From NCBI GenBank assembly GCA_963824645.1, contig CAWGQC010000003.1, positions 62,001-126,000 on the forward strand: a DNA stretch of 64,000 nucleotides, in the 5' to 3' direction. A program made the position numbers and the translations under genes. Below are positions 16,992 through 25,699 of the stretch, piece by piece. The notes below the pieces were generated by a model that worked only from the letters and a program-made list of their open reading frames with translations, was not told where the DNA came from and did no database searches. The stretch is from Bog-756 sp963824645 (GTDB lineage: Bacteria > Actinomycetota > Acidimicrobiia > Acidimicrobiales > RAAP-2). Numbering within the stretch: the first letter of the stretch is position 1; each line of letters starts with the position of its first letter.

Positions 16992-17552
16992 ATGGCTGAG
17001 CCGGACAGACCGGAGGGGACCCCGGGCGCCGAGCGCCCGTCCGGTGACGAAACCATGGCTCGATCCGCTCCGAGCCGGTCGGTCCACTGGTTGGCCGACT
17101 ATGTGTACGGGACGATCTCAACCCTGGTGGCCCTGGCCGGCCTCACGTTCGAGACCAATCCCGGAGCCCTCACCACTGCCGGTGTGGTGGTGGTGGGGGC
17201 CGTAGCCATCTGGCTGGCCCACGCCCTTTCCCGACTCATCACCACCAGGTCATGGCAACACATGGCCCTCAAGCGGTCCGACATACGGGACGAACTCCTG
17301 GGCTCGTGGTCGATCCTGGCCGCCGCCATCCCGGCCACCATCGTCTTCACGCTGGCCGGGCTTCATGTGTGGGAGGTGGGGACAGCCTTCGTGATAGCCG
17401 ATGTGGTGGGGGTCCTCGCCCTGGCTGTGGTTGGTCTGGGCACCGCCGGGGGAGGGGAGCGATCGGTCGGCCGTCGGATTCTCTATGTGGGCGCCCTGGT
17501 GGCCGTTGGGGTGGCCATCGTCCTGCTCGAGTCGGTGGTCCATCTGCTCTAG
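16992..17552 (+). CDS. Uncharacterised four- to five-TM membrane protein
   Basis: A 186-residue protein whose hydrophilic N-terminus of ~30 residues precedes four or five membrane helices. A basic loop (SRLITTRSWQHMALKRSD) lies between TM2 and TM3. I do not recognise a specific family. It is downstream of the DUF6069-like gene with an 18-bp gap, suggesting cotranscription. Confidence 0.6.
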   Translation: MAEPDRPEGTPGAERPSGDETMARSAPSRSVHWLADYVYGTISTLVALAGLTFETNPGALTTAGVVVVGAVAIWLAHALSRLITTRSWQHMALKRSDIRDELLGSWSILAAAIPATIVFTLAGLHVWEVGTAFVIADVVGVLALAVVGLGTAGGGERSVGRRILYVGALVAVGVAIVLLESVVHLL

Positions 17553-17687
17553 TCGGCCCAGTTCCACGGACTCGCCCGACGATGCCGGGCCCCTGCGGTC
17601 GATCCCCCCTCTCGAATCGGTTTCGGTCGGCTCGAGCGGTAGTCTGGGTGGGCTGAGCCGGATAGGCGCGGCAGAGGAGGGTGCTCC

Positions 17688-18005
17688 GTGGACGACACAA
17701 TGGAGCAGACGGCGTGGAGCGAACCGGTCGAACGGGGGGGCGACACTGTCGGCTTTACCGACGCCGAGCTCACCGAGTTGGCTTTGGCCGCGGATCCCGA
17801 CGCACCCCTCGATGTCGACGCCGTTCCGCTGTCTGAGTACCTCAATGAAGCTCCCGGGCTCCTGCCACCCTGGTACATGCCCGCCCCCATGGCTCGCCGC
17901 AGCCCGAGCTGGCAGTTGCCGGTCGTCCTCGTCATCGTGGCCGCCTTCCTGATCATCGAGGCCTTTGGCCTGTGCAGCACGTTCGGTCAACTGGTGCCTG
18001 CTTGA
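17688..18005 (+). CDS. Small membrane protein of unknown function
   Basis: A 105-residue protein starting at GTG. The first ~75 residues are acidic and hydrophilic (TDAELTELALAADPDAPLDV), followed by PPWYMPAP and one strong membrane helix (QLPVVLVIVAAFLIIEAFGL). It looks like a tail-anchored or C-terminally anchored protein with a cytoplasmic acidic head. I do not recognise the family. Confidence 0.55.
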   Translation: MDDTMEQTAWSEPVERGGDTVGFTDAELTELALAADPDAPLDVDAVPLSEYLNEAPGLLPPWYMPAPMARRSPSWQLPVVLVIVAAFLIIEAFGLCSTFGQLVPA

Positions 18006-18144
18006 GGGAATTCGGAAGGATCACGCTGAGTGGTGGCGAGGTTGCGCACCGTGGGTGATTATTGCGAATGGTATTTCTACCCGGCATGATGGAGTGAGGC
18101 AGCAGGGAACCCGCAAAATGCGAGTTCGACGCTGGATGGGGTAG

Positions 18145-18159
18145 CGCAGGTTTCCTGCG
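18145..18159 (+). promoter_or_regulatory. Hairpin just upstream of the LPFTG gene's ribosome-binding site
   Basis: CGCAGG-TTT-CCTGCG forms a perfect six-pair stem ending one base before the GAGGAAGAGG ribosome-binding region of the LPFTG gene. It could influence translation or mRNA stability. The leader from 18006 to 18173 shows no riboswitch I recognise. Confidence 0.4.
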
Positions 18160-18173
18160 AGGAAGAGGCGATC

Positions 18174-18530
18174 ATGATGTGGGCAAGGCGACTTGTGGTG
18201 GCGACAGGTTTCGCAGTGGCCGGACTGGCCATGGCGTCAGGCGCGGCTGGTGCTGCAACATGCGTGACGCCCCAGACCATGAATGAGCCCGGATGCGTGA
18301 CGCCCCCGGGGGTTGCGGGCAATTCGACAACGCCCACACCGGGCGCTCTTCCCTTCACCGCGGCAACATCGTCATCGACCTCGGGTTCGAATTCGAGTGA
18401 GCCCGGTGCCGTGGGTGGTTCGAGCAGTCTGCCCTTCACCGGTGCGGACATCGAAGAGTTGGCTGTGGTCGGCGTGGGCGCCGTTTTGGTCGGTGGCCTG
18501 CTGATCCGTCGCCGCCGCAGCGCCGCCTGA
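18174..18530 (+). CDS. Sortase-anchored LPFTG surface protein
   Basis: A 118-residue secreted protein: a signal peptide (about residues 1-28), a short Ser/Thr/Gly/Pro-rich region with two Cys, the sorting signal LPFTG near residue 86, a hydrophobic helix and a terminal RRRR tail. An additional LPFTA lies near residue 56, probably an older or decoy copy of the motif. It would be covalently attached to the cell wall or pilus base by a sortase. The convergent neighbour is a class E sortase, which is the natural partner. The mature part is tiny, so it may be a linker or a spacer rather than an enzyme. Confidence 0.75.
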   Translation: MMWARRLVVATGFAVAGLAMASGAAGAATCVTPQTMNEPGCVTPPGVAGNSTTPTPGALPFTAATSSSTSGSNSSEPGAVGGSSSLPFTGADIEELAVVGVGAVLVGGLLIRRRRSAA

Positions 18531-18545
18531 GCCCAGCTGGCCACA

Positions 18546-18561
18546 CCACCCGGCGGGGTGG
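18546..18561. terminator. Terminator-like hairpin after the LPFTG gene
   Basis: CCACCC-GGCG-GGGTGG forms a compact GC stem 16 bp after the stop codon, followed by a T-containing stretch. It lies between convergent genes; the rest of 18562-18732 has no other feature I can support. Confidence 0.4.
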
Positions 18562-18732
18562 GCCTGCTGTTTGTCGTTCCTGACCGTTCGATCTCTTGGC
18601 TTCCTGCTGGGCTGACTTCTCAGTGGCCGGAGGTCACTCGCGTCCCCGCCCTGCTCCTGGTGGTCTGGTTGTCACCTAAGGACGCGATCCGGTCCGCCGG
18701 CGCCGACCCTGCCGACCTGCCGACGGCGCTGC

Positions 18733-19635
18733 TCAGTAGCTGGCCGGCAACAGCGGAGCCACCGCCTGGAAGAAGAAGAACACCACCACCAGCCAGCCGA
18801 TCAGCCCAAATGCGAGGACGAGAACCCTCTGTCCGCGGCGTACTCGCCGAGCCCCCGCCCACACTGCGGTGATGACGATGGCCACGACCAGCCCCCACAG
18901 GATGGCAGCCCACCAGTTATGGCCAGACGGGGTGGTGGGCGGAGCTCTGGTCGTGGCCGGTGCCGGTGCCACCTTCGGCCGGGAGATGATGCTGGCCACC
19001 AGGGCGGCGTGCACCACCAGCCTCTGGGTGGCGCTGAAGCGGGGGTTGCAGGTGGTCAACGTCAGCGTCGGCGTCGTTGTGGCCGCGATGACCGACACGT
19101 CATTGGGGGCCACGATCATGGTCGAGGTCACGTGATAGAGAAAGATCCCCTGAACCGTCTCGATGGTTATCGGGTCACCGACGACCAGATCATTGAGGTT
19201 GTAAAAGGGATGCAGGTAGGTGGTCCGATGACCGGCGATGGCCGAGTTGCCCGCCTCGCCCGGGAGCGGCGTCCCCGGATAGTGGCCGGGCCCGGACCGA
19301 AGCTGGTCATCGCTGGTCCCCTCCACGACCACCATCGACAGATCGATGGCTGGGATGGTGATCACACCTAGTGCTGTGCCGAGAGCGGGGTCGACTATGG
19401 GCCCGGCCACCTGGCGGGGGGATACCGGAGCTCCTTGGGCCGGGGCCACCGGATGACCGGAGATGCTGACACCGGCCCGCCGTTGTGCATTGGCAAATTG
19501 GGTGCGCAATTGAGCCTGGCTACGAGCCGTCTGGAGCCCCGTTCCCCACAACAGATAGGGGATGAACAACAGGACGAGGACCCCACAGACGAGTACCACC
19601 CGCCCCACGGCCATTCGGAATGTGGTGAATGACAC
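18733..19635 (-). CDS. Class E sortase
   Basis: A 300-residue membrane-anchored transpeptidase. A membrane helix at residues 10-30 precedes the sortase barrel. AIAGHRTTYLHPF (about residue 132) holds the catalytic His, TLTTCNPRFSATQRLVVHA (about residue 190) the catalytic Cys and Arg. Two further hydrophobic helices close the protein (about 240-262 and 272-295). Class E sortases typically accept LAXTG or related motifs in high-GC Gram-positives; here the adjacent LPFTG protein is the obvious candidate substrate. It is convergent with that gene and divergent from the DUF4012 gene. Confidence 0.88.
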   Translation of the reverse strand: MSFTTFRMAVGRVVLVCGVLVLLFIPYLLWGTGLQTARSQAQLRTQFANAQRRAGVSISGHPVAPAQGAPVSPRQVAGPIVDPALGTALGVITIPAIDLSMVVVEGTSDDQLRSGPGHYPGTPLPGEAGNSAIAGHRTTYLHPFYNLNDLVVGDPITIETVQGIFLYHVTSTMIVAPNDVSVIAATTTPTLTLTTCNPRFSATQRLVVHAALVASIISRPKVAPAPATTRAPPTTPSGHNWWAAILWGLVVAIVITAVWAGARRVRRGQRVLVLAFGLIGWLVVVFFFFQAVAPLLPASY

Positions 19636-19765
19636 GCAGGAATGCTAACGGCACACCCGTCTCCCCCCTGGTCAACCCGGGGGGAGACGAGGTTTCGCGA
19701 GCCGTTTCCGGTACCATCGGTGCCCTTGTCCGCTGCGCTGAAGGGGCCGCCCACCGGGGGCCCAC

Positions 19766-21541
19766 ATGTCGGCCCCTGGGGTGGTGAGTAGCGCCGTGAG
19801 TGGTAAACGAAACCGACGCCGTCGCCGATGGCTGCTGGTGGCTGGGGTAGCGGTGCTGGTGGTGGCCTGGGCCCTTCTGTTGGCCGCTCGAACGATGTCG
19901 GCCTACCACCACGACAAGGAAGGCCTGGCCTCGCTGGAACAAGTCAAGTCCGATCTGGCCCCCGGTACCGTGACCTCGCAGACATCCGTCCGTCTGCTGG
20001 ACCAGGCACACGGCCAGTTCAGCCAGGCTCAGTCCGATCTCTCATCGCCGATTTTCGCTCCGATCACCGTTGTACCGGTTCTGGGCCGCCAGTTCAGAGA
20101 GGTCAAGGCCTTGAGCTCGGCCGCCGGAACCGTCTCCCAGGTGGGATCTTCGTTCCTCTCCGAGGTGCACGGGCTTCTCAATGCACCCCACGGTGCCGGC
20201 CCCCAGCGGGTGGCCTCCCTCCGCCAGCTGGGCACACTGTCCTTCGCCGCCGAAAAGCAGCTGGCCAACGTCAATACCGGGCCGTCACAGGCACTGGTGG
20301 GGCCGTTGGCCACCAAGAGGGCCGAATTCCTGACCCAGTTGGACGACGCTCGGGACAAGCTGACCAAGGCGGCGGGGGTATCGGCAGCTGTGGCCTCCAT
20401 CCTCGAGGGGCCTCAGAGCTACCTGGTGCTGGCTTCCAACAACGCCGAGATGCGGGCGGGCTCGGGAACCTTTCTGGAGGTGGGCGAAGCGACGGCCGGC
20501 GACGGCTCAGTCACCTTGGGCAACTTGGATGCCTCCGCCGAACACGCCCTCCCCGAGGGTGCGGTGAAGGTGACCGGTGATCTCCAGAGCAACTGGGGTT
20601 GGCTCCATCCGAGTCTCGACATGCGAAATCTGGGATTGACGCCACAGTTCGACGTGACGGCCGAACTGGCTGCCCGCATGTGGAAGGCCTCGACCGGCCA
20701 ACAGGTGAACGGTGTCATGGCTATCGACGTCGTTGGCGTTCAGCAGCTGCTCCAAGCCACGGGGCCAGTGGTGGCCGACGGTCGGACGGTGAGCGCCGAC
20801 AACGTCGAGCAGTTTCTCCTTCACGATCAGTACGCGGGATTGAACAGCGAGTCCGGCGATTCGGGCCAACGCCAGGATGCACTCGGGGGTTTGGCCACTG
20901 CTGTCGTCACCCAACTCCAAGGGCAGTCCACCGACCTCACCTCGCTGGCCTCGGCCATGGCCGGTGCCGTGTCCGGTCGACATCTCATGATGTGGTCGAA
21001 GAACCCGGTGGACGAAGCCGCCTGGGTGACGAGTGGTGTGAGCGGAACCCTCACCCAGAACTCGGTGGCCATGTCGCTGATCAACGTGAGCGGGAACAAG
21101 CTCGACCAGTACGTCTCCATCAAGGTGTCGGCCAGCACGAGGACGCAGGGATCGGGGACGGTGGTCACCCTGACCACGAACCTGACCAACGCCACCCCGC
21201 CGGGTGAGTCCCAATACATCGCCGGACCGTTTCCCGGGGTACCTCTCGGCTATGGCGGCTATTACGGCGTGGTGGCGGCCAACCTTCCGGCCGCCGCCAG
21301 CCGCATCTCCATGACCGGTGCCGGTCCGCTGGCGGTGAAGGGCGGCGAAGGACCTACCTGGGTGGTGGGCGCCCCCCTGACGCTGGCCCAGGGCCAGACG
21401 GCCACCGTTGTGGTTCGTTTCCGGATGCCCGGACAACACGGTTCCATGACGGTGGTGCCGTCGGCCCGGGTGCCGGCCGAGCAGTGGACGGCCAACGGCC
21501 AGACCTTCGAGGACACCGCTCCCACCACCATCTCGTGGTGA
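19766..21541 (+). CDS. DUF4012 membrane-anchored extracellular protein
   Basis: A 591-residue protein with an Arg-rich cytoplasmic start (KRNRRRRRWLL), one membrane helix (about residues 23-45) and a long extracellular part. The segment EGPQSYLVLASNNAEMRAGSGTF near 215-235 is the hallmark of DUF4012, a family found next to actinobacterial polysaccharide and sortase genes. Function is unproven; a role in wall or glycan assembly is inferred from context. It diverges from the sortase gene. An 18-bp repeat begins at its stop codon. Confidence 0.8.
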   Translation: MSAPGVVSSAVSGKRNRRRRRWLLVAGVAVLVVAWALLLAARTMSAYHHDKEGLASLEQVKSDLAPGTVTSQTSVRLLDQAHGQFSQAQSDLSSPIFAPITVVPVLGRQFREVKALSSAAGTVSQVGSSFLSEVHGLLNAPHGAGPQRVASLRQLGTLSFAAEKQLANVNTGPSQALVGPLATKRAEFLTQLDDARDKLTKAAGVSAAVASILEGPQSYLVLASNNAEMRAGSGTFLEVGEATAGDGSVTLGNLDASAEHALPEGAVKVTGDLQSNWGWLHPSLDMRNLGLTPQFDVTAELAARMWKASTGQQVNGVMAIDVVGVQQLLQATGPVVADGRTVSADNVEQFLLHDQYAGLNSESGDSGQRQDALGGLATAVVTQLQGQSTDLTSLASAMAGAVSGRHLMMWSKNPVDEAAWVTSGVSGTLTQNSVAMSLINVSGNKLDQYVSIKVSASTRTQGSGTVVTLTTNLTNATPPGESQYIAGPFPGVPLGYGGYYGVVAANLPAAASRISMTGAGPLAVKGGEGPTWVVGAPLTLAQGQTATVVVRFRMPGQHGSMTVVPSARVPAEQWTANGQTFEDTAPTTISW

Positions 21542-21586
21542 CTTGCACGCTCGTGGTGATCTGCACGCTCGTGGTGACCGCGACGC
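21533..21586 (+). repeat. Three 18-bp tandem units spanning the DUF4012 stop
   Basis: TCGTGGTGACTTGCACGC (21533-21550) is repeated at 21551-21568 and, more degraded, at 21569-21586. The in-frame TGA at 21539-21541 lies in the first unit. Since 18 is a multiple of three, the same TGA is repeated in frame in units two and three. Confidence 0.85.
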
Positions 21587-21599
21587 CCGTGATGGGCCG

Positions 21600-22391
21600 A
21601 TGGTCCGTGGTAACCGCCCTGTCCTGTTGATCCGATCGGCTCGTGCCGACCCGCTCCGCCCTACTGACCGGGCACGCCGGCCGCCGCACAGACGGATCGA
21701 TTGGCGGGTGCCCCCCATTAGCCTTTGGCGGGTGGACCCATCCCGCTCCGGCACGACCGGATGGCGACGCTTCAGAGCGGTCACCGAGTTCGGGACCATC
21801 TCATGGGCCCGGGGCTATGGGCGACGCCGGCTGGGGCTTGTCCTGCGAAGACTGCGCCATCGCCGGGTGGAATTCGGGCACCTCTGCGACATCCGCCGTC
21901 CGGTACAACTCCGGGTGACCCGGCACGCACGGACCCGTTTCGGCGACGGCTGCATCCTCGACCAAGGATTCACCCTGGAGAACCGGGGACTGATCGACGT
22001 CGGTGGTCACACGGTGTTCGGCCACCACTGCACGGTGGCGGCCGAAGAGAGCATCGTGATCGGGCGTCGATGCCTGATCGGTGAGATGGTCTCGATCCGC
22101 GATCACGACCACGCATTCTCGTCATCGACGATCCCCATCATCGACCAGGGTCGGGATACATCCCCCATTGTCATCGGCGACAACGTATGGATCGGAGCCA
22201 AAGCCACCATCACCACCGGCGTCTCCATCGGGTCGAACACGGTAGTAGGGGCTCACGCCGTTGTGACCGGCGACCTTCCGGCCAACAGCGTGGCCGTGGG
22301 CATTCCCGCCCGGGTCATCCGCACCCGTGGGCGCGGTCGAGAGGCCGAGGGGATCCGGCGGGGGTTTCCGGCGGAGTCGGCCGGCCCGTAG
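21600..22391 (+). CDS. Left-handed beta-helix O-acetyltransferase
   Basis: An acyltransferase of the hexapeptide-repeat (LbH) superfamily. Isoleucine-patch repeats run from about residue 105 to 235 (for example VIGDNVWIGAKATITTGVSIG and SNTVVGAHAVVTGDLP), with the HDHAF-type active-site histidines in SIRDHDHAFSS. Such enzymes move acetyl groups from acetyl-CoA to sugars, as in WcaF or NodL-like proteins. The start is uncertain: an ATG at 21600 is used, but a GTG at 21732 is also possible because the first ~45 residues look non-conserved and Arg-rich. Its place in the surface cluster suggests O-acetylation of the glycan. Confidence 0.7.
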   Translation: MVRGNRPVLLIRSARADPLRPTDRARRPPHRRIDWRVPPISLWRVDPSRSGTTGWRRFRAVTEFGTISWARGYGRRRLGLVLRRLRHRRVEFGHLCDIRRPVQLRVTRHARTRFGDGCILDQGFTLENRGLIDVGGHTVFGHHCTVAAEESIVIGRRCLIGEMVSIRDHDHAFSSSTIPIIDQGRDTSPIVIGDNVWIGAKATITTGVSIGSNTVVGAHAVVTGDLPANSVAVGIPARVIRTRGRGREAEGIRRGFPAESAGP

Positions 22392-22467
22392 CTGTCGGCC
22401 CGAAGGCAGCCCATCCCTCACCCCGACGGGCGGTCCCGGGGTTGACCGACTCCAAGGTCCGGTGGTT

Positions 22468-24003
22468 TCAGGGTAGGGCGTGGCGGACCGCGTCCAGCAG
22501 TCCGAGGAGGATCAGTAGACGGAAGGCCCAGTGCAGGATCGGGCCCCATCTGGTCGGGGAGCGGTTCTGCCACCAGACGAGGGCGCAGGTGGCGGCGGCG
22601 ATGCCGGCGGCGTAGTCCACCAGTAGAAAGCGGGTCCGCACGATGAGGAGTCCGGCGATCAGATAGGACACCAGTGCAGGCAGGGCGATCCTCCCGAACT
22701 CCCGACGGTCCTGTCCGTCCATGCGCACCGCGGTGACCACCATGACCGGAATGAACAGCACCAGGACCAGTCCGCTCCGCCCGCCATAGGGCTGGCGTTG
22801 GCCGATCACGCCGGTGGCCATGGGTAGGAAGGGCATGGCCACGGCCTCCACGAAGGTGGGGATCCTGATCGTGGCCAGGCCGTGGGTGGGGTCATGGCCG
22901 AATCGGGCCACCACCAGTCCGGTGCTTTGGAACCACTTGCCGGTGATTGCCTTCGAGTAGGCGAACCAACCCACCGAGGCCACGGCAGTGGGTACGGCCA
23001 AGGGGGCGAGAACGCCGATCTGTCCCGGTACCGACCATTGACCGGACCGTCGTCGCTCGGCGTTCACGGCCAGGATCACCGGCAGGGGCAGGAGCAGGAC
23101 CATAATTGGTTTGACCGAAATTGCGCCGCCGATCAGGATGCCGGCCGTCCAGTAGGCCCTGGTGTTGGCCCGCGGCCCGACGGGGGGTGCGGTGACGGCG
23201 ACGCAGGCGGCCATGACCAGAGCGGCGGCGAAGACGTCGTCGTAGGCCAACCAGCTCTCTTCGGCCGCGGCCGGAATAGCGATCACGGCGGCGCAGGCCA
23301 AGGCGGCCAGACCACCGAACCGGCGGGCCAGGGCGGCACCAGCCAGCGCCAGTACGAGGAGGGTGCCGGTGTCCGTCCAGTGGGCGGCGGTCGAGGAACG
23401 GAAGACGGCGGCTGGTGTGTAGAGGATTTCGGCCAGATCAAAGCTGTTGGTGAATCGGAACGGGCTCACGACCCAGTGACCGACGCTGGCCCACAGCATC
23501 GGAGCCGGCCAGTGGTAGGCGATCTCGTCCGACGCCTCCGGCGGACGAAAGCCGGCCAGCAACGCCACCACCAAAAAGAGGAGGACGGGAAGGACGATGA
23601 TCCATTCCCGTCGAAGGGCGCCGGCCAGGCCGTGCAGGAGCCCGCGGATGGTCTCCATGACGTCGTGGGCTATCCACAGGAACAGGAACGCCGCCGCCAC
23701 GGTCACACCGATGAGGGGACCGGCCCGGAGGAGCGGGGCTGATCCGATGAGCAGCACCACGGCGCCATAGCCGGTGATCCCGAGGCCCAAGGCCACAGCA
23801 CCGTCGGCCAGCGGCTCGGAGATCTCGGTGTTGAGGAGCAGGCGCCGCAAGGCGAAGCCGATGGCCACGACGGCCACCCAGATGACGACGATGGCCGCCA
23901 CATCGCGGCCCAGTCCACCCACGGTGAGGTGGGACAGGGCCCCACGGGTGTTCTCGCTGGGTGCCGCGGTCAGAAGGACCCCGGCACCGGTGACCGGCGA
24001 CAC
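22468..24003 (-). CDS. Polytopic membrane protein, GT-C (RgtA/B-like) glycosyltransferase candidate
   Basis: A 511-residue protein with about 10-12 membrane helices. After TM4 an extracytoplasmic loop contains RPPEASDEIAYHW, resembling the acidic motif at the first periplasmic loop of polyprenyl-phosphate-sugar GT-C enzymes. The C-terminal half alternates helices and short loops. It would transfer a sugar from a lipid carrier outside the membrane; this is inferred from topology and context. It is the last gene of a leftward five-gene polysaccharide operon, 60 bp after the flavoprotein gene. Confidence 0.6.
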   Translation of the reverse strand: MSPVTGAGVLLTAAPSENTRGALSHLTVGGLGRDVAAIVVIWVAVVAIGFALRRLLLNTEISEPLADGAVALGLGITGYGAVVLLIGSAPLLRAGPLIGVTVAAAFLFLWIAHDVMETIRGLLHGLAGALRREWIIVLPVLLFLVVALLAGFRPPEASDEIAYHWPAPMLWASVGHWVVSPFRFTNSFDLAEILYTPAAVFRSSTAAHWTDTGTLLVLALAGAALARRFGGLAALACAAVIAIPAAAEESWLAYDDVFAAALVMAACVAVTAPPVGPRANTRAYWTAGILIGGAISVKPIMVLLLPLPVILAVNAERRRSGQWSVPGQIGVLAPLAVPTAVASVGWFAYSKAITGKWFQSTGLVVARFGHDPTHGLATIRIPTFVEAVAMPFLPMATGVIGQRQPYGGRSGLVLVLFIPVMVVTAVRMDGQDRREFGRIALPALVSYLIAGLLIVRTRFLLVDYAAGIAAATCALVWWQNRSPTRWGPILHWAFRLLILLGLLDAVRHALP

Positions 24004-24063
24004 CTCAGTTCCCGGCCCCGACAGCCGCCTCGGCGCGGCGGCGTCCAGCCGGCAGCTCGGGTG

Positions 24064-25644
24064 TCACCGGCCCGCCGGTCGGGCCAGGATGGGTGCGTCC
24101 CGGCCGGTACCCTCGGTTCGCCGGTCGGGGCCCGGTGCGGCCCCCTCCTCGTGGTACTCCTCCTCGACGTTGACCGCCCAGATGTCGTGGTGGGCGCCGT
24201 GGATGTTGTCGACGGTCAGCATGGCCGTGTACATGGAATGGTCCTGGTTGTTGTACTTGTGCATGCCGTTTCGCCCGACCAGGTGGAGGTTGGGCACCTG
24301 GTCGGCCAGGTAGTCGGCCACCACTCCCACGTTGGCCTGGTAGGTGGTGTCGTAGTACGGATAGGCCTTGGGCACCCGGACCACGTAGCCGGCCTCGACC
24401 ATCTGCGGATCGACCAGGCCCAGCTGCTGGAGTTCCCGTTTGCCCCGCTCGATCAGCGCCTCGTCGGAGCTCTCCCACAGCTCGTCCCCTTCGAAGACGA
24501 AATACTCGAGCCCCAGGCAGGTCCGCCCGTCTTTGACCATGAACGGTGACCACGACCCGAAGTTCTGGATCCGGCCGACCTTGACATCGCTGGAGTGGAT
24601 GTAGATCCAATTATCGGGGAACTCGCTGGCCCGAGGCACGACCAGGGCCACGGTCAGGAAGTCGCGGTAGAGAAGGTTCCGGCCTGCCGTAACCACGGCA
24701 TCGGGGGGTGGGGGATCGATGGCGTCCACCAGGCCGTTCATGGGCATGGAGGAGATGACATGCGCAGCGGCCAGGGTCCGGAGCTCACCCTCGGGATTGC
24801 GCACGGTGACGCTCACCGCACGACCGCCCTCCACGCCGATGGAGATGACCTCGGTCCCCATCAGTACCGTGCCGCCTCCCTTTTCAACCAGCTCCCGGCA
24901 CCGTTCCCACATCATCCCCGGGCCGAACTTCGGGTACTGGAACTCCTCGATGAGGCTGGTGATCTGTTGTTGGTTGCGCTTGGGGGTGAGTGCGTTGAGG
25001 ACCGCCTTGCCCAGGTCGAGGTTCTTGATGCGCTGGGCGGCCCAGTCCGAGGGCATCTCGTTGACCGGGACACCCCACACCTTCTCGGTGTAGGTCTTGA
25101 AGAAGGTGCGGTAGAGGCGCCATCCGAACCGGGCCACCAACCATCCCTCGTAGTTCGACTGGTCGCGGGGCGGCCTCAGGCGTGACCGCAGATAGGACAT
25201 TCCACAGAGAAACGACTCCCACAGCCCCAGGTTGGCCAGCGCGTTGCCGGCTCGCAGGGGGTAGTCGTAGTACTTGCCTTCGTAGAAGATCCTGCTCATC
25301 CGCGGACGCAGCAGGAAGTCCTCCGGAGGCAGGATTTCGTGCCACAGGTCTTCGACCGGCTTGACCTTGGTGAAGAAGCGGTGGCCTCCGATGTCGAATC
25401 GCCAACCGTCACTTTCGACGGTGCGGCTGATGCCACCGACCACATCGTCGGCTTCGACCACCACCACCGGGTCGCCCCGCTGGACGAGTTGGTAGGCCGC
25501 GGTGAGGCCGGCGGGACCGGCTCCGATGATGACGACGGGATCGGTCAGGGGGGCGCCGTCCGAACGGGGGGCGGCGGCCTCCGTGCCCGGAGGAGGTTGA
25601 CTGTGGCGCGGGGGATCGGCCTCTGGTTGGGTCGATTCCACCAT
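24064..25644 (-). CDS. UDP-galactopyranose mutase-like FAD protein
   Basis: A 526-residue flavoprotein. DPVVIIGAGPAGLTAAYQL (about residue 36) is the FAD-binding Rossmann motif, VVEADDVVGGISRT the second ribose-binding strand, and FDIGGHRFFTK matches the flavin-contact segment shared with UDP-galactopyranose mutases and related amine-oxidase-fold proteins. LVGRNGMHKYNNQDHS near the C-terminus is the closing FAD loop. Such proteins often convert a nucleotide sugar between ring forms. The ATG at 25644 is chosen: the frame stays open further upstream, but only as a shadow of the next gene. Confidence 0.75.
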   Translation of the reverse strand: MVESTQPEADPPRHSQPPPGTEAAAPRSDGAPLTDPVVIIGAGPAGLTAAYQLVQRGDPVVVVEADDVVGGISRTVESDGWRFDIGGHRFFTKVKPVEDLWHEILPPEDFLLRPRMSRIFYEGKYYDYPLRAGNALANLGLWESFLCGMSYLRSRLRPPRDQSNYEGWLVARFGWRLYRTFFKTYTEKVWGVPVNEMPSDWAAQRIKNLDLGKAVLNALTPKRNQQQITSLIEEFQYPKFGPGMMWERCRELVEKGGGTVLMGTEVISIGVEGGRAVSVTVRNPEGELRTLAAAHVISSMPMNGLVDAIDPPPPDAVVTAGRNLLYRDFLTVALVVPRASEFPDNWIYIHSSDVKVGRIQNFGSWSPFMVKDGRTCLGLEYFVFEGDELWESSDEALIERGKRELQQLGLVDPQMVEAGYVVRVPKAYPYYDTTYQANVGVVADYLADQVPNLHLVGRNGMHKYNNQDHSMYTAMLTVDNIHGAHHDIWAVNVEEEYHEEGAAPGPDRRTEGTGRDAPILARPAGR

Positions 25645-25699
25645 GGGGGGACCATCGGCACTTCGGATCGGGAGCCTTAGTGATGGAGGCCGGGGATCA

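Noticed and set aside
18006..18173. c-di-GMP or c-di-AMP riboswitch before the LPFTG gene
   Set aside because: The leader has short hairpins, but none of the conserved GEMM or ydaO sequence blocks.
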